A stretch of 64,000 nt of DNA, from positions 236,126,586-236,190,585 of the forward strand of contig CM061064.1 of NCBI GenBank assembly GCA_030762895.1. Direction: 5' to 3'. The position numbers and the translations under genes are program-made. Source of the stretch: Sophora flavescens (Eukaryota > Streptophyta > Magnoliopsida > Fabales > Fabaceae). This document shows, one piece after another, positions 46,571-60,002 of this stretch (its first letter is position 1; each line of letters opens with the position of its first letter). Below the pieces are notes generated by a model. That model was given only the letters and a program-made list of their open reading frames with translations, made no database searches and was not told the origin of the DNA.

Positions 46571-46711
46571 TTTGAATAGTATGCATGTTAAGGTAGATTT
46601 TATAGGAATGTTCATTGAGAATGTTCCAGGTTTATCGTTTACGAAAGTATATTGAGTGTTCGATCGATCTAGTTTCTAGATTCGGTCTGAGCTCTATCGC
46701 TTTGTGTAGTA
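46571..46711. other. Short flank between the Helitron and LTR F
   Basis: 141 bp without features; it may be older host or element sequence. Confidence 0.4.
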
Positions 46712-46785
46712 TGTAACAACCCGATTTTAGTATATGATGTATTAACGATAAAGATATGTTTATTTATATTTTTATCTACGACCTA

Positions 46786-49400
46786 TGTAACACCCTGAAT
46801 TCCACCCTACATTAATAAATATTAATATGTGTTAGACTTAGCCTATGTATGCTTGTTATGCTTGTTCTTGATGTCTAAGTTCATGTTGGGAAGGTTTAGC
46901 CTTAGGAAGGTTCAACTGTCTTAGAAGTTCTAGTAACCTATTTCACCGTTTTGACCATAACTTGAGTTCTACATGTCCGATCAAGATGATCTTGGTGGCA
47001 TTGGAAAGGTAAGAGAATTATCTACAAATCTTATTTCATGAGTTTTAACCAAATTCAACTGTTTCGGCCTCTGCTCGCGAGCATTGTTCACCTCATGAAA
47101 ACCCAAAATTCAGCTTTGCGCTTTCGGGTTCACCTCATGAATCCAACAGACAAAAATTGGTTCTCTGGCTCGTCCCGCGAATACGTACAGAACCAGAAAA
47201 CGCGATTTAGGTTATTTTTAAGCACAAAATGCTTTCCAACCCGTTTTTAACCCCTAAAACACGATCTAAACCCTAGTATATCACGTCCCAACACTCAGCT
47301 GCCTCCCCTCTCTTTTTCTCTTAATTTCCACCATTCGTCTCTAGAAAACTCTCCCTAGGGAACCCGTTCTTGCACCGTTCTTCACCATTCGTTGATAGGA
47401 GAACATCGCTGTGAAGACATGATCAACATATTCGTTGTTTCAACCTTCAAACAAGGTAAGATTCGTACACCTCGTCCCTCTCGTTCTTTCCCTTTTGATT
47501 TATTGGCCTAAGAGTCTAATTAAGATGTTTCCTTGTTGTTCTTGAGGTCGTAGATGACTTCTTGTGAGACGAGATCCCAGAGGACCCTCTTTCTTCTTTT
47601 GAAACACAAACCTCATACCAGGTATGAGGAGAAGGGACAATATGAATATGTAGGCACAAGGGGTAGCGTAAGACGAAGGGTTAACCCATGCCCTGTGTTC
47701 GATGATGTGTCTTGTTTTATAACATTTCTATATGTTTATATTGATGTGATAATATGAGTTATTTATATGTGTTTATGGTATGATTTCTCAACATGTTTAT
47801 GATATTATTAATGTTTATATGACTGTTGTTATGAGTTGAATGATGATGCCATGACTGTCGTATGTTACAATGTTTGGTTATTGGTTGATTGGGTTATTCG
47901 TTGTGAACCATGATAAAAAGGGAGGTTTTTCCCCTTTCGGTTAATAAGACATGAATATTAATAATAATTGCGAGGTTTTGTTCAAAGGATTAGAAGGACC
48001 CTAGGGAATGATTTTGTGAGAAATTGAGAGAAGACAATTAAAGGATTAATTCCCCAAATAAGTGTATAAGACATAAAGATTAAACCAAGTGATAAGACTG
48101 TGATGAAAGGACTTAGTAATGCCAATAGGTTGAATCAAGTTTTACTCCAAAGGAATTGGTGAGGGTTTACAACCCTTGCTGCCCAGAACAGTACGGTCTG
48201 CTCTTGAGCACGACCGTGCTTGGTAAGGAGCACGCCCGTGCTCCCTTGCCCAAAACAGAAAATAGAAACGGTTTGAGATAGGGGTTCTTACCCTAAATGC
48301 TTAAAAGACTAAATCATATACCAATGAAACATGAAGACCAAAAGACAAGTGAAAATATGTTGTACCTTGGTAGCCTAGTGGCTAAGGGGCCTTGATGCAG
48401 GATGGTCAAGGTGGTAATCTCTAGTGCCTAAAGGGATAGAGTGGTAATGATGATGTACCTTGGTAGCCTAGTGGCCAAGGGGACCTCGATAGCCGAATGG
48501 TCGAGGTGGTAACCTCTGGTGCAAAACTACTAGAGTGATTAAAAGACTTAGCGATGAATGTTAAACGATAATCCTCAATAGCCTAAATGTTTGTCATGCA
48601 TTCGCGCATTGGAGATGTTGATGGGAGGTTGTACGACATAGGGAGGTCGCCCGAGAGTAAGGCGTTCTGGTCGTCCACGGGACCTGGTACCCCCGTGGTG
48701 GCTCATCCGAGAGTAAGGTGCATCGGCTATCCAACGGGTCCAACCAAGGTAAGTTGGATTGCCCCGGCGTTGGTTCCTAGTGGCCAATGTTGATATTTAA
48801 CTCCGAAGTTGCTCATCCTGAGATAGATTTGATCCAAATGCATAGTAGAGGTGGGAGTAGGATTACATTGCATAGCATACATATTATGATGATGATCTTA
48901 TTATACCGTTGTTGATATAACATGTTTGTTTGTGGTATGCTCGTCTTGCTAACTGCTTCCTTGCCGTTATATTCATATATCTGTTTCTTACTCCCTGTTG
49001 TTATGTTTGTGTTGCATATACCTTATTATATATGCAAAGGATGACGATCAACCCGTTGAGGAGTGACTCGGAGGAGCCGCTACCTTCGTTTAGGATTTCC
49101 AATTTTGCTTAGTTATTAGTTAGTTGTTTTGGTTGTATCCGAGGATTTTTTTTATTTCGAATTTTTGGTTATACCAGCTCTGTATGTGACATCGGGGTTG
49201 GGGTTTATGTCTTTGTTAATGTTTACGTTACGTTATGCCTTTTGAACTTATATTATGATTATGCTTTCTTTCCGCGTTGTTTATGTTGAGATGTGAAACC
49301 TTTTTATCCAAGTATTTATTTTATTTAAATAAATGCATGTTTTTATAATCCCTCTTTTAATTAAATTTTATATTAACGTGCGGGGTAGAAGGGTGTCACA
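46786..49400 (+). repeat. Element C 5' LTR (2615 bp)
   Basis: Contains the palindromic pair GAGCACGACCGTGCT (48206-48220) and GAGCACGCCCGTGCTC (48228-48243). It lacks about 80 bp present in the 3' LTR near 55390-55460. Confidence 0.9.
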
Positions 49401-49405
49401 TTTAG

Positions 49406-49417
49406 TGGTATCAGAGC
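49406..49417 (+). other. Primer-binding site, tRNA-iMet, element C
   Basis: TGGTATCAGAGC lies five bases after the 5' LTR end. Confidence 0.9.
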
Positions 49418-49585
49418 AATTCGGCCCTGTCCAGACGTGGTATGAGTCTGTTGCGAGTCTTATGTGTATCTTGTTTAGATTGTTTGTACGTGTTATAGAC
49501 AATGATGTTTTAAGTTAGCATGCCGTAACTTTTCCATGCTTAAGTGCCATGTGTTTAACAAGTTGTCTTGGCGTTACAGGGACTT

Positions 49586-50372
49586 ATGGCAGGGAGAGGT
49601 GGCAGAAATGATCAGGTAATCGTTGACGCGTTGGCACTTCTTGCCAATGCAATCGGCCAAGTTCAGAACAACAACCACGGAGGACCAGTAGAGTTTCAGG
49701 GTCTTGATAAGTTCCAGCGGAACAATTCACCATCTTTCAGAGGAGCTTATGACCCCGAGGGAGCTTTGTTGTGGATGAGGGAGATCAAGAAGATCTTCAG
49801 AACTATGGACTGCAATGATCAACAGCGGGACTGAGCAGAAGGATAAGGATAAGGGCAAGCAGCATTATGCCCCAACCGGCCGGAACTTCAAGAGAGATGG
49901 CAAGAAGCCCCAGTCTTCTTCAGATAGGCCCAGAGAGTGGGAGTCGTCTACACCTAGACCCATTCTGTGCGACAAATGTGGACAAGGTCATTACACCAAT
50001 CAGTGCAAGGAGAAGAACATCATCTGCTTCAAGTGCGGTAAGTATGGCCACATTAGCCAGGATTGTGAAGGAGCAAAGTCAGAGCCACAGAGTGCTAACA
50101 AGGGTCAAAAGCCTCAAGACAATCGACTGAAGACCATGGGGAGAGTCTTTGCTCTCAGTGGAGCCGAGGCCTCCGAATCGGAAGATTTGATCCAAGGTAT
50201 GTGCCTTGTAGATGGGACTCATTTAACTGTATTGTTTGATTCGGGTACGACTCATTCCTTCGTATCTCATGAATGTGTTAAAAGTCTTAAATTGCCTGTG
50301 ACCTACCTTGATCATGACTTGATTGTTGCCACACCTACAAACAAACATGTCCTTACTTCTCATGCATGCTAG
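49586..50372 (+). pseudogene. gag: Gag and start of protease, element C, with internal gag deletion
   Basis: Starts MAGRGGRNDQVIVDALALLA at the ATG after a TTACAG acceptor-like site. The early gag core (LDKFQRNNSPSFRGAYDPEG, KIFRTMDCNDQQ) breaks off at about 49830. The sequence then jumps, in another frame, to the gag C terminus (EQKDKDKGKQHYAPTGRN). The WWV/YFP/EFL core boxes seen in element A gag are missing, roughly 120-150 residues. Two knuckles survive, CDKCGQGHYTNQC and CFKCGKYGHISQDC, then GRVFALSGAEAS and protease LFDSGTTHSFVS. The frame stops at 50372. The deletion alone should stop particle formation. Confidence 0.8.
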
Positions 50373-50419
50373 AATTGTCATATTACCATAGATGGTAGAG
50401 ATTTCATTGTTGATCCTGT

Positions 50420-53400
50420 ATGCTTACCCCTAAAGACCTTCATGTTATTCTTGGCATGGACTGGTTATCTTCCAACCATGTCCTTTTGAATTATTTTGAT
50501 AAAATCACAATTTTTGGAACTCCAATGGAGTCTAAGAATCCGAACTTTCTGTCTACCAACCAAGTGAAGGCTTCGATGAAAGACGAGGCCCAAGTGTATA
50601 TGATGCTAGCTTACCTGGAATTAGAGAGCCCTCCTGATGTTGGGAGCGTGCCTATCGTGTGCTAGTTTCCTGAAGTTTTTCCGAGGGATGGTTATAACTT
50701 GCCCCCAGAGAGAGATGTTGAGTTTACCATAGACTTAGTGCCTGGCACCAGGCCTATATCCATAGCACCCTATAGAATGTCTCCTCTAGAGCTAGCTGAG
50801 TTGAAGAAGCAGTTGGAAGACCTGATGCAAAAACAGTTCATTAGGCCGAGTGTGTCTCCGTGGGGAGCACCTGTGTTGTTGGTGAAGAAGAAGGATGGTA
50901 GCATGAGGTTGTGTGTCGACTACCGACAACTCAACAAGGTGACCATAAAGAATCGGTATCCCCTCCCTAGGATTGATGACCTCATGGACCACTTGATAGG
51001 TGCTTGCGTCTTATCTAAGATAGATTTGAGGTCAGGATACTATCAGATTCGGGTTAAGTCTGAGGACATCCCGAAAATAGTGTTTCGAGCGCGCTATGGT
51101 CACTATGAGTACATGGTTATGCCCTTTGGTGTGACCAATGCTCCTTCGGTGTTCATGGACTACATGAACAAGACCTTTCACCCTTACTTGGATAAGTTTG
51201 TGGTAGTGTTTATAGATGACATCTTAGTGTACTCCAAGAACAAGGAGGAACACATAAGGGTTGTCTTGCAGACCCTTAAGGAAAAGCAGTTGTATGCTAA
51301 GTTGTCTAAGTGTGAGTTCTAGTTAGAGGAAGTGACCTTCTTAGGGCGTGTCATCTCTAAGGGCGGCATAGCTGTGGACCCAACCAAAGTTGAGACGGGG
51401 CTCCAGTGGGAAGTGCCAAGGTCTGTGACCGAGATTAGGAGTTTCTTGGGTTTAGCCGGGTATTATAGGTGGTTTATAGAAGGCTTTTCTAAGTTAGCTT
51501 CACCCTTGACCCATCTCACCAAAAAGGGACAGTTGTTTGTGTGGGACTCTAAGTGTGAGGAAAGTTTCCAAACCCTTAAGAGTAGGTTGACCTCAGCACC
51601 AGTTTTAGTGTTGCCCCGCGATCCTAGTAAACCTTTCGTAGTTTATTACGATGCATAAAAGCAAGGTTTAGGTGGAGTGTTGATGCAAGATGGTAAGGTA
51701 GTGGCTTATGCCTCTAGGTAGTTGAAGACCCATGAAAAGAACTACCCTACCCATGATCTAGAATTATGAGCCGTGGTATTTGCCTTAAAGATATGGAGGC
51801 ATTACCTTTATGGAGCAAGGTTTGAGGTCTTTAGTGATCATAAGAGTTTGAAATATCTGTTTGACCAAAAAGAACTCAATATGAGGCAACGTAGGTGGAT
51901 GGAGTTTTTAAAGGATTACGACTACGAGCTGACCTATCACCCAGGAAAGGCCAATGTGGTGGTCGATGCCCTAAGTAGGAAAACCTTACACGTCTCCGCT
52001 TTAATGGTTAGGGAGATGGATCTGATAGAGGAGTTTAGAGATCTTAGCCTAGCTGTGAGTTTAGCCCTAAGAGTATTAGGCTTGGAGTCTTGAAGGTTAC
52101 CAACAATTTGATGGACCAGATTAGAGAGGGGCGGAAGTTAGATAAGTTTCTCTTAGACCAGCGAGAGTTGCTTGCTCAGGGTAGAAACCTTAGCTTTAAG
52201 GATGGAAGTGATGGGATCTGGAGGTTCAAAGATAGAGTCTGTGTACCAGACATCCCGAAGCTTAGAAAGTTGATCATTGAAGAAAGACATAGGAGTGGAC
52301 TGAGTGTGTACCCAGGTGCCACGGAGATGTATCAGGATCTTAAGAGGATGTTTTGGTGGCCTAGGATGAAGAAAGATGTGTCAAAGTTTGTGTATGCTTG
52401 TTTAGTGTGCCAAAAAGCCAAGATAGAACACCAAAAGCCATTGGGAAAGTTACAACCGTTGAATATCTCAGAATGGAAGTGGGACTGTATTTCCATGGAT
52501 TTTGTGTCTGGACTCCCTAGGACTCCAGCTGGTTATGAAGCTATATGGGTTGTTGTGGATAGACTGACTAAGTCCGCCCATTTCATTCCGATGAACATGG
52601 AATACTCTTTGGAAAAGTTAGCTAAGTTGTACATCAAGGAGATAATTAGGCTACATGGTGTACCTTCTAGCATAGTTTCAGATAAAGACTCGAGGTTTAC
52701 CTCTAGATTTTGGAACAGTTTGCAAGAGGCCTTAGGAACCAAGCTTAGGCTAAGTTCATCTTACCACCCACAGACTGACGGTCAGTCTGATAGAACCATC
52801 CAGTCCTTAGAGGACTTGTTGATAGCCCGTGTTTTAGAATAGTCAGGTAGTTGGGACAAGTTCTTGCCCCTAATAGAGTTCACCTACAACAACGGTTTCC
52901 ATTCCAGCATTGGGATGGCACCTTATGAAGCTCTGTATGGGAGGAGATGTAGGATACCCTTGTGTTGGAGTGAACTTGGTGATAGTGTGGTGCTAGGACC
53001 TGAGATAGTGCAAGAAACAACAGATAAAGTGAGGATGATTCAGGAAAAGATGCGAGCGACGTAAAGTAGGCAAAAGAGCTACTATGAGAAAAGAAGGAAG
53101 GCGCTCGAATTCCAGGAAGGTGACCATGTATTCTTGAGAGTTACTCCATCAACTGGGGTTGGTAGAGTGATGAAAGCCAAGAAACTTACTCCCAAATTCA
53201 TCGTCCCTTACCAAATCCTTAAAAGAGTTGGTGAAGTTGCTTACCAAATAGCCTTGCCACCTTTCTTGTCCAAACTTCACGATGTCTTTCATGTGTCACA
53301 ACTTAGGAAATACATTCATGATCCGAGTCATGTGATTGTACCTGACACCATACCGTTGAAAGAGAACTTGACATTTGAGGTGCTACCCTTTCGAGTTGAG

Positions 53401-53544
53401 GATCGGAGGGTGAACCAGCCGAGAGGAAAGGAGATTCCTTTGGTTAAAGTCGTTTGTAGTGGAGCAATTGAGGAGAGTGATACTTGGGAGCTTGAAAGCA
53501 AGATGATGGAGGCGTACTCGCACCTTTTCGATCGAGGTGAGTAG
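50420..53544 (+). pseudogene. pol: Pol region of element C: PR end-RT-RNaseH-INT-chromodomain, broken
   Basis: The protease end has VILGMDWLSSNHVLL. RT has PISIAPYRMSPLELAELKKQ (about 50752), KIDLRSGYYQIRVKSED and active site FVVVFIDDILVYS (about 51197). RNase H follows at about 51640-51990 (YDA, VFSDHKSLKYL, DALSRK). Integrase has a damaged knuckle (HRSGLSVYPG, Tyr for the second His; CLVCQKAK intact) and core residues MDFV, SDKDSRFTS and QSDRTIQ, where the usual catalytic Glu is Asp. The tail ends DTWELESKMMEAYSHLF, a chromodomain-like segment. Stops include those near 50663, 51320, 51656, 51719, 51767, 52091, 52840 and 53062. Domain order matches element A. Confidence 0.88.
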
Positions 53545-53568
53545 AAATTTCGAGGACGAAAATTTTGT

Positions 53569-53581
53569 AAGGGGGTGGAAT
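53569..53581 (+). other. Polypurine tract, element C
   Basis: AAGGGGGTGGAAT directly before the 3' LTR, after TTTCGAGGACGAAAATTTTG. Confidence 0.75.
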
Positions 53582-56500
53582 TGTAACACCCTGAATTCCA
53601 CCCTACATTAATAAATGCTAATGTGTGTTAGACTTAGCCTATATATGCTTGTTATGCTTGTTCTTGATGTCTAAGTTCATGTTGGGAGGGTTTAGCCTTA
53701 GGAAGGTTCAACTGTCTTAGAAGTCCGAGTAACCTGTTTCGCCGTTTTGGCCATATCCTGAGTTCTAGATGTTCGATCGAGATGATCTTGGTGGAGTTGG
53801 AAATATAAGAGAATTATCTACAAATCGTATTTCATGTGTTTTGTCTAAATTCGACTTCTTCAGCCTCGACTAGCGAGCCTTTGTTTGCCTCGTGAAAACC
53901 CAAAATTCAGCTTTACACTTTCGGGTTCACCTCGTGAATCCAACTGTCAGAAATTGGTTCTCTGGCTCGCCCCGCGAATACGTGCAGGACCAGAAAATGC
54001 AATTTAGGTTCTTTTTAAGCCCAAAATGCTTTCCAACCCGTTTTTAACCCCTAAAACACGATCTAAACCCTAGTCTATCACGTCCCAACACTCAGAGCTG
54101 CCTCCCCTCTCTTTTTCTCTCAATTTCCACCAACCGTCTCTAGAAAACTCTCCCTAGGGAACCCGTTCTTGCACCGTTCTTCACCATTCGTTGATAGGAG
54201 AACATCGTTGTGAAGACGTGATCATCATATTCATTGTTTCAACCTTCAAACAAGGTAAGATTCGTACACCTCGTCCCTCTCGTTCTTTCCCTTTTGATTT
54301 CTTGGCCTAAGAGTCTAATTAAGATGTTTCCTTGTTGTTCTTGAGGTCGTAGATAAGTGCTTGTGAGACGAGATCCCAGAGGACCCTCTTTCTTCTTTTG
54401 AAACGCGAACTCATACCAGGTATGGGGAGAAGGGACAATATGAATATGTAGGCATAGGGGGTAGCGTAAGATGAAGGGTTAACCCATGACCCTGTGTTTG
54501 ATGATGTGTCTTGTTTTATAACATGTCTATATGTTTATATTGATGTGATAATATGAGTTATTTATATGCGTTTATGGTATGATTTCTTAACATGTTTATG
54601 ATATGATTAATGTTGATATGATTATTGTTATGAGTTGAATGATGATGCCATGACTGTCATATGTTACAATGTTTGGTTATTGGTTGATTGGGTTATTCGT
54701 TGTGAACCATGATAAAAAAGGAGGTTTTTCCCCTTTCGGTTAATAAGAGATGAATATTAATAATAATTGTGAGGTTTTGTTCAAAGGATTAGAAGGACCC
54801 TAGGGAATGATTTTGTGAGAAATTGAGAGAAGCCAATTAAAGGATTAATTCCCCAAATAAGTCTATAAGACATAAAGATTAAACCAAGTGATAAGACTGT
54901 GATGAAAGGACTTAGTAATGCCAATAGGTTGAATCAAGTTTTACTCCAAAGGAATTGGCAAGGGTTTTCAACCCCTCCTGCCCAGAACAGTACGGTCTGC
55001 TCTTAAGCACGACCGTGCTTGGTAAGGAGCACGCCCGTGCTCCCTTGCCCAGAACAGAAAACAAAAACTGTTTGAGATAGGGGTTCTTACCCCAAATGCT
55101 TAAAAGACTAAATAAGATACCAACAAAACATGAAGACCAAAAGACAAGTGAAAATATGTTGTACCTTGGTAGCCTAGTGGCCAAGGGGCCTTGATGCAGG
55201 ATGGTCAAGGTGGTAATCTCTAGTGCATAAAGGGCCAGAGTGATAATGATGATGTACCTTGGTAGCCTAGTGGACAAGGGGACCTCGATATCCGAATGGT
55301 TGAAGCGGTAACCTCTGGTGCAAAACTACCAGAGTGATTAAAAGACTTAACGATGAATGTTAAACGATAATCCCCATTAGCCTAGCGGTCGATGTGATGA
55401 TGGTGATAAGACTTGGGTAGCTTATGGGCCCAAGCGAAGGTGGAGGCCATGTTGGTGTGATGTTTGCAATGTATTCACGCATTGGAGATGCTGATTTGGT
55501 GTTGTGCGACATAGGGGAGTTCGCCTGCGAGTAAGGCATTCTGGCTGTCCGCGGGACCTGGTACCCCCATGGTGGCGCATCCGAGAGTAAGGTGCGTCGG
55601 CTATCCAAGGGTCCAACCAAGGTAAGTTGGATTGCCCCGGCGCTGGTGCCTAGTGGCCAATGTGGATATTTAACTCCGAAGTTGCTCATCCTAAGATAGA
55701 TTGGATCCAAATGCATAGTAGAGGTGTGGAGTAGGATTGCATTGCATAGCATACATATTATGGTGATGATCTTATGATACCGTTGTTGATATAACATGTT
55801 TGTTTGTTGTATGCTCGTCTTGCTAACTTCTTCCTTGTCGTTATATTCATATATATGTTTCTTACTCCTTGTTGTTATGCTTGTGTTGCATGTACCTTAT
55901 TATATATGCAGAGTGAGACACCCCGTTGTGCCCCGACGTTCTATTAGCTTAAAACCTTATTAATTAATTCCTTAATCGCACGCTTAGCATGAAAAGTATG
56001 TAAAAATTAAAACTTTATTTAAACAATCATATAACTTCTGCAAATTAAACACACCAAGGTTGTAATATATAAATACACACCTGTTTATTTATTACATTAC
56101 CAAAACACTGTTGAGGGTATCCTCTCAGTAGGATCCCTCATAGGCATAAACTTAAAATAAAAGCCATACTTAGCGGAAACATATAAAGATACTCCTTCTT
56201 AGACACACTGGCCATACTATCTACACTATAATAGCCCTGGATCACAGCTCGACCTCCAGTGTCTAGTTCGTAAGGAGTTCCATCCAACTTCTCAGCAACC
56301 TCCGTTTCGTACAGAGCTTCGTCCAGCTCCTCAGCAACATAATCCTCCATCGGGTCTTCTAATGTAATTAAAGTCACCCACAAGAATACAGAAACATAGG
56401 GGATAAGAAGCAGTTCTATAATCAAAAAGCGCAAAAGAGCAATAACCTATTATACAGTAATTGTCACAGACAAATCATCATTCAACACCTAACTAACAAA

Positions 56501-59114
56501 ACATCCTCAAATTCAAGTATTCATCTTCTACCCCAATCTCGTACAACTAAACTTTAATACTGACGTGGCCACCAGTGATTTCTTTCATGCATTCCTCTCG
56601 GGGAATGTCAATCAATTGTTCAAGTGACAGGTTCCAAATTCCCGGTGCACATTCTCTTCCATGGTGAGAACGCTCATGCTAAGCATGGCACTATAGCTGC
56701 ACGATGCTCCCGGTGCATACCCCGTCCACTCCCGGGGGTGCTCAATGAAATTCAATGACACTATAGCTGCACAACCTATTTATAAGGTGGAACAGTCTAG
56801 CGAGAACTCTTGACCTCGTGTATTATACTACCAATATACGGTTGTAAATAACAACACCGACCTTGTGTATTATATTACCAATACACGTGAATCTCGGCAA
56901 CCCATTTTAACAACATCCTAGTGCCTTAACCTTCCACTAGAACTCAACACAAATTCTAGGCCACCATACGGCATTAAAATACATCATCTAGGTTAGGCAC
57001 CTCTAAGTCACCATTATTTTCTCACACCTACAACAAAAAACTATCTCTCGAACAACATATATATCTTTGCTTAAAATCCACTAAGCACAATATTAACAAC
57101 CAGGCAGATCATGCATAACATAACATCAGAAAATATTCAAACACCACAATATATCACATAAGCAATTCAATAATAATCATAATTTCAATCAACCTCAAAT
57201 AAGATAAAATCATTCTAACGTCGATAAACCTGCAATCCCCGAATCACCATTGGTTTAACGGAAAAGGTTTCCAATGGGATTTTGGTCTTGTCGATTACTC
57301 GACTACTAGTAGGGTTTAGGTTGCCCTACACAATTATCATATAATCTACTACTTATCGATTCAGACGATAGGTTGATTCTTTCCCCCACCCGAGTTAGCA
57401 CCGAAATCCCGAACTCGACGTTCCTCGCTATCACACCGCCGCTTAACAGTTTCACCTTGAGCCAAACAACATAACTATAATTAATCAAACAAACCCAACT
57501 ATACCCTTTTTATGCAAGATTCGGCCATGACAACCCAAAATAAGGCTAGGGATTTCAAAATTTCACAAACTCTTAGATCAATGATCCTTAAGCATTTATA
57601 ATTATAAAACCAATGATCATAACTAAAAGAATTGAAACAAAATCCGCTAACACCAAAGGTTAGGGTTTCGACCCATATTATAAAAATAGTCTAGGAAATT
57701 TAGTTGGATTCAAGCTCTTGGATTTAGATCATATAGGTACTAAAGAGCTCCAATCAAGCATTAGATTTCAAAAATGAAAACAAAATCATCAAACCCTTCT
57801 TTGAGTGAGATTCGGCCACTTAAAGAAAATAGGGAAGGAAAATGTTTTTGATTACATGCTCTTGGATAATGAAAGTAGAAGACATCACAAGATCATAGAA
57901 ATTGGTTTCACATTAAAAGGATTTTTCTACAATTTTCTAGAATTATTTGAAGTTCGAGATCTAGGAATGGAAATTTATGAAAACTTGATGATCATGGCTT
58001 GATCTTACAAAATAAATAAAGGAGAATACTTAGATGATTAAGGAGAAGAGGTTTTACCTCTTGAAGCTTGAAGAAATGGCAAGAATTGATGAAGTTCTTC
58101 ACAAATCCAATATGGTGTTCTTGGTGTTCTTGGAGAAATAAAAGTGAAGAGAAGAAGAAGATGAAGAAATGAAGAAATGAAGGAGAATTGTGGGGGGGAT
58201 GCGGTGGGGGGAGAGGGGTATTTATAGATAGGGAATTGTCTTAACCTAGATTAAGTTTAACAAACCATGGTTAAGTTAAGATATAAATATCTAGATATTT
58301 TCAAATAAATATCTAGATATTTTCACTAAATATCTAGATATTTCCATCCGTTCCCGACCCCGTCGATTATCCGATTTAACGACGAAATGCCCGAACGCCG
58401 TCGAATATCTTATTTTTTACTAAATTTTTGAAAATAGCCTATCTTGTTGGAAACATGATAAAAAGCATACTTTGTTTCGTTCACGAGTCAAATTTAGGTT
58501 TTCTGCTCAGTAAAATTATACTATCAGTGAAAACGCAGACCGGGTTCCGTCTGAATTTTCAACCCAAATTTTTATCGTAAGCTTCTACCCTAAGATAGAG
58601 TATGAATATGATTTTTATTTCATAAAAATCAATCTCCATGAACTCAGATAAAATTACAAATAAATACATTTATACCAGTTAATACAGCGTAAAATATTTT
58701 TACTGAAAAAATAAAAATCGGAAAATAAAAAGTAAGGTGTTACACAAAGGATGATGATCAGCCCGTTGAGGAGTGACTCCGAGGAGCCGCTACCTTCGTT
58801 TAGGATTTCCAGTTTTGCTTAGTTATTAGTTAGTTGTTTTGGTTGTATCCGAGGATTTTTTTTTTATTTCGGATTTTTGGTTATATCAGCTCTGTATGTG
58901 ACATCGGGGTTGGGGTTTATGTCTTTGTTTATGTTTACATTACATTATGCCTTTTGAACTTATATTATGATTATACTTTCTTTCCACGTTGTATATGTTG
59001 AGATGTGAAACCTTTTTATCAAAGTATTTATTTTATTTAAATAAATGCATGTTTTTATAATCCATCTTTTAAGTAAATGTTTTATGTTAACGTGCGGGGT
59101 AGAAGGGTGTCACA
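53582..59114 (+). repeat. Element C 3' LTR, split by a solo LTR
   Basis: LTR sequence 53582-55913 and 58745-59114; without the insertion about 2.7 kb. Palindromes AAGCACGACCGTGCTT (55005-55020) and GAGCACGCCCGTGCTC (55027-55042) match those of the 5' LTR. Confidence 0.9.
55914..58744 (-). mobile_element. Solo LTR of the element D family (2831 bp)
   Basis: Plus-strand ends TGAGACACCCCG and GGTGTTACA. The target duplication is CAGAG (55909-55913) / CAAAG (58745-58749), one mismatch; the uninterrupted 5' LTR reads GCAAAGGATG there. No internal region is present, so it arose by recombination between two LTRs. The conserved LTR module lies at about 58478-58560 (reverse). Confidence 0.88.
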
Positions 59115-60002
59115 ACCTAGGAAATGATTTTGGAGAGAAAAAAAATCATATCTAGAACCTACTCTATGGTAGGAAGCTTTGGTTAAAATTTGGGTTTAAA
59201 ACTCAGACGGAAATCAATCTGCGTTTCTACTAACAGTAAGATTTTAATGATCAAAAAACCTAATTTTAACTCGTGAACGAAATGGTTTAGGTTTAAATCA
59301 CATTCCCAACGAGTTTATTTATTTTGAAAATTTTTGATCAAAAACGAAATATTATGTTTTTATTCGGGCGTAAAACCCTAATCGGGAAAATGATGGAATC
59401 GAAAACGAAACTGCAAAGATAGAACCGGACACCGGAGGAGCTGAGTTATGGGATGGATCACCAAGCATTTATGAGCATTAAATGCTAGTAATCATGCTTT
59501 TTAGGGTGAAATGACCAAAATGCTCTTAACCTTAAACCTAACATATTCTAGTTAATTTTTAACCATGGTGAAGGCAAGTCAAGGCCAATTTGGCTTCTTC
59601 CTCCTCACGTGTGGTGTAAAATCAGCCAACACCTCTCCTTCATTCTTCACCACACAATTTTCCTATGTCATGATTGTATTAGGAGTTAAATTACCTATAT
59701 GTCCCTAAACTTTTCTTAAATGCCAATTTGGTCCTAAGTGCAATTACATGATGTCCCTAAGTGAATTTGACAAAAATACCCCCTCACTTCAGTCCAAATG
59801 TGCACAGCCCTCCCCACTCCCACACTTCACCATTTTCTTCATCATCTTCATCTTTCTCTCTAACTTTTCAAGAACACCATAACCCAATTTTGTGAAGAAC
59901 TTGCTTCATTCTTTTCAATTTCTCAAAATCTAATAGGTATACCTTACTCTCCTTGATCAATAAACATCATGTTCTTCATTGATGTTCTTGTTTCCAAGCC
60001 AT

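Larger units (their letters stand above)
46786..59114 (+). mobile_element. Element C: Tekay-type Ty3/gypsy chromovirus, complete, inactive
   Basis: Perfect target duplication ACCTA (46781-46785, 59115-59119). LTRs begin TGTAACACCCTGAATTCCAC (46786, 53582) and end GGGTGTCACA (49400, 59114). tRNA-iMet primer site, gag, pol and polypurine tract are in order. The 3' LTR contains a minus-strand solo LTR. Frame breaks, a gag deletion and changed integrase residues show it is dead. Confidence 0.92.
46712..60002 (+). mobile_element. LTR F (5' part), split by element C and cut by LTR G
   Basis: Starts TGTAACAACCCGATTTTAG at 46712. LTR sequence runs to 46785, resumes after element C at about 59120 (GGAAATGATTTTGGAGAG) and follows the order of LTR A, including the conserved module (about 59202-59287) and the GGTGTGAAATGTCC-like block. 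It stops where LTR G begins. Its 3' end was not found. Confidence 0.65.

Noticed and set aside
48575..48793. Overlapping frames on both strands in LTR C (also near 55422-55797)
   Set aside because: The corresponding region of the other LTR differs by indels that break them; no domain recognised.
46712..60002. LTR F and element C as one element
   Set aside because: The ACCTA duplication and different LTR starts show C is an insertion into F.
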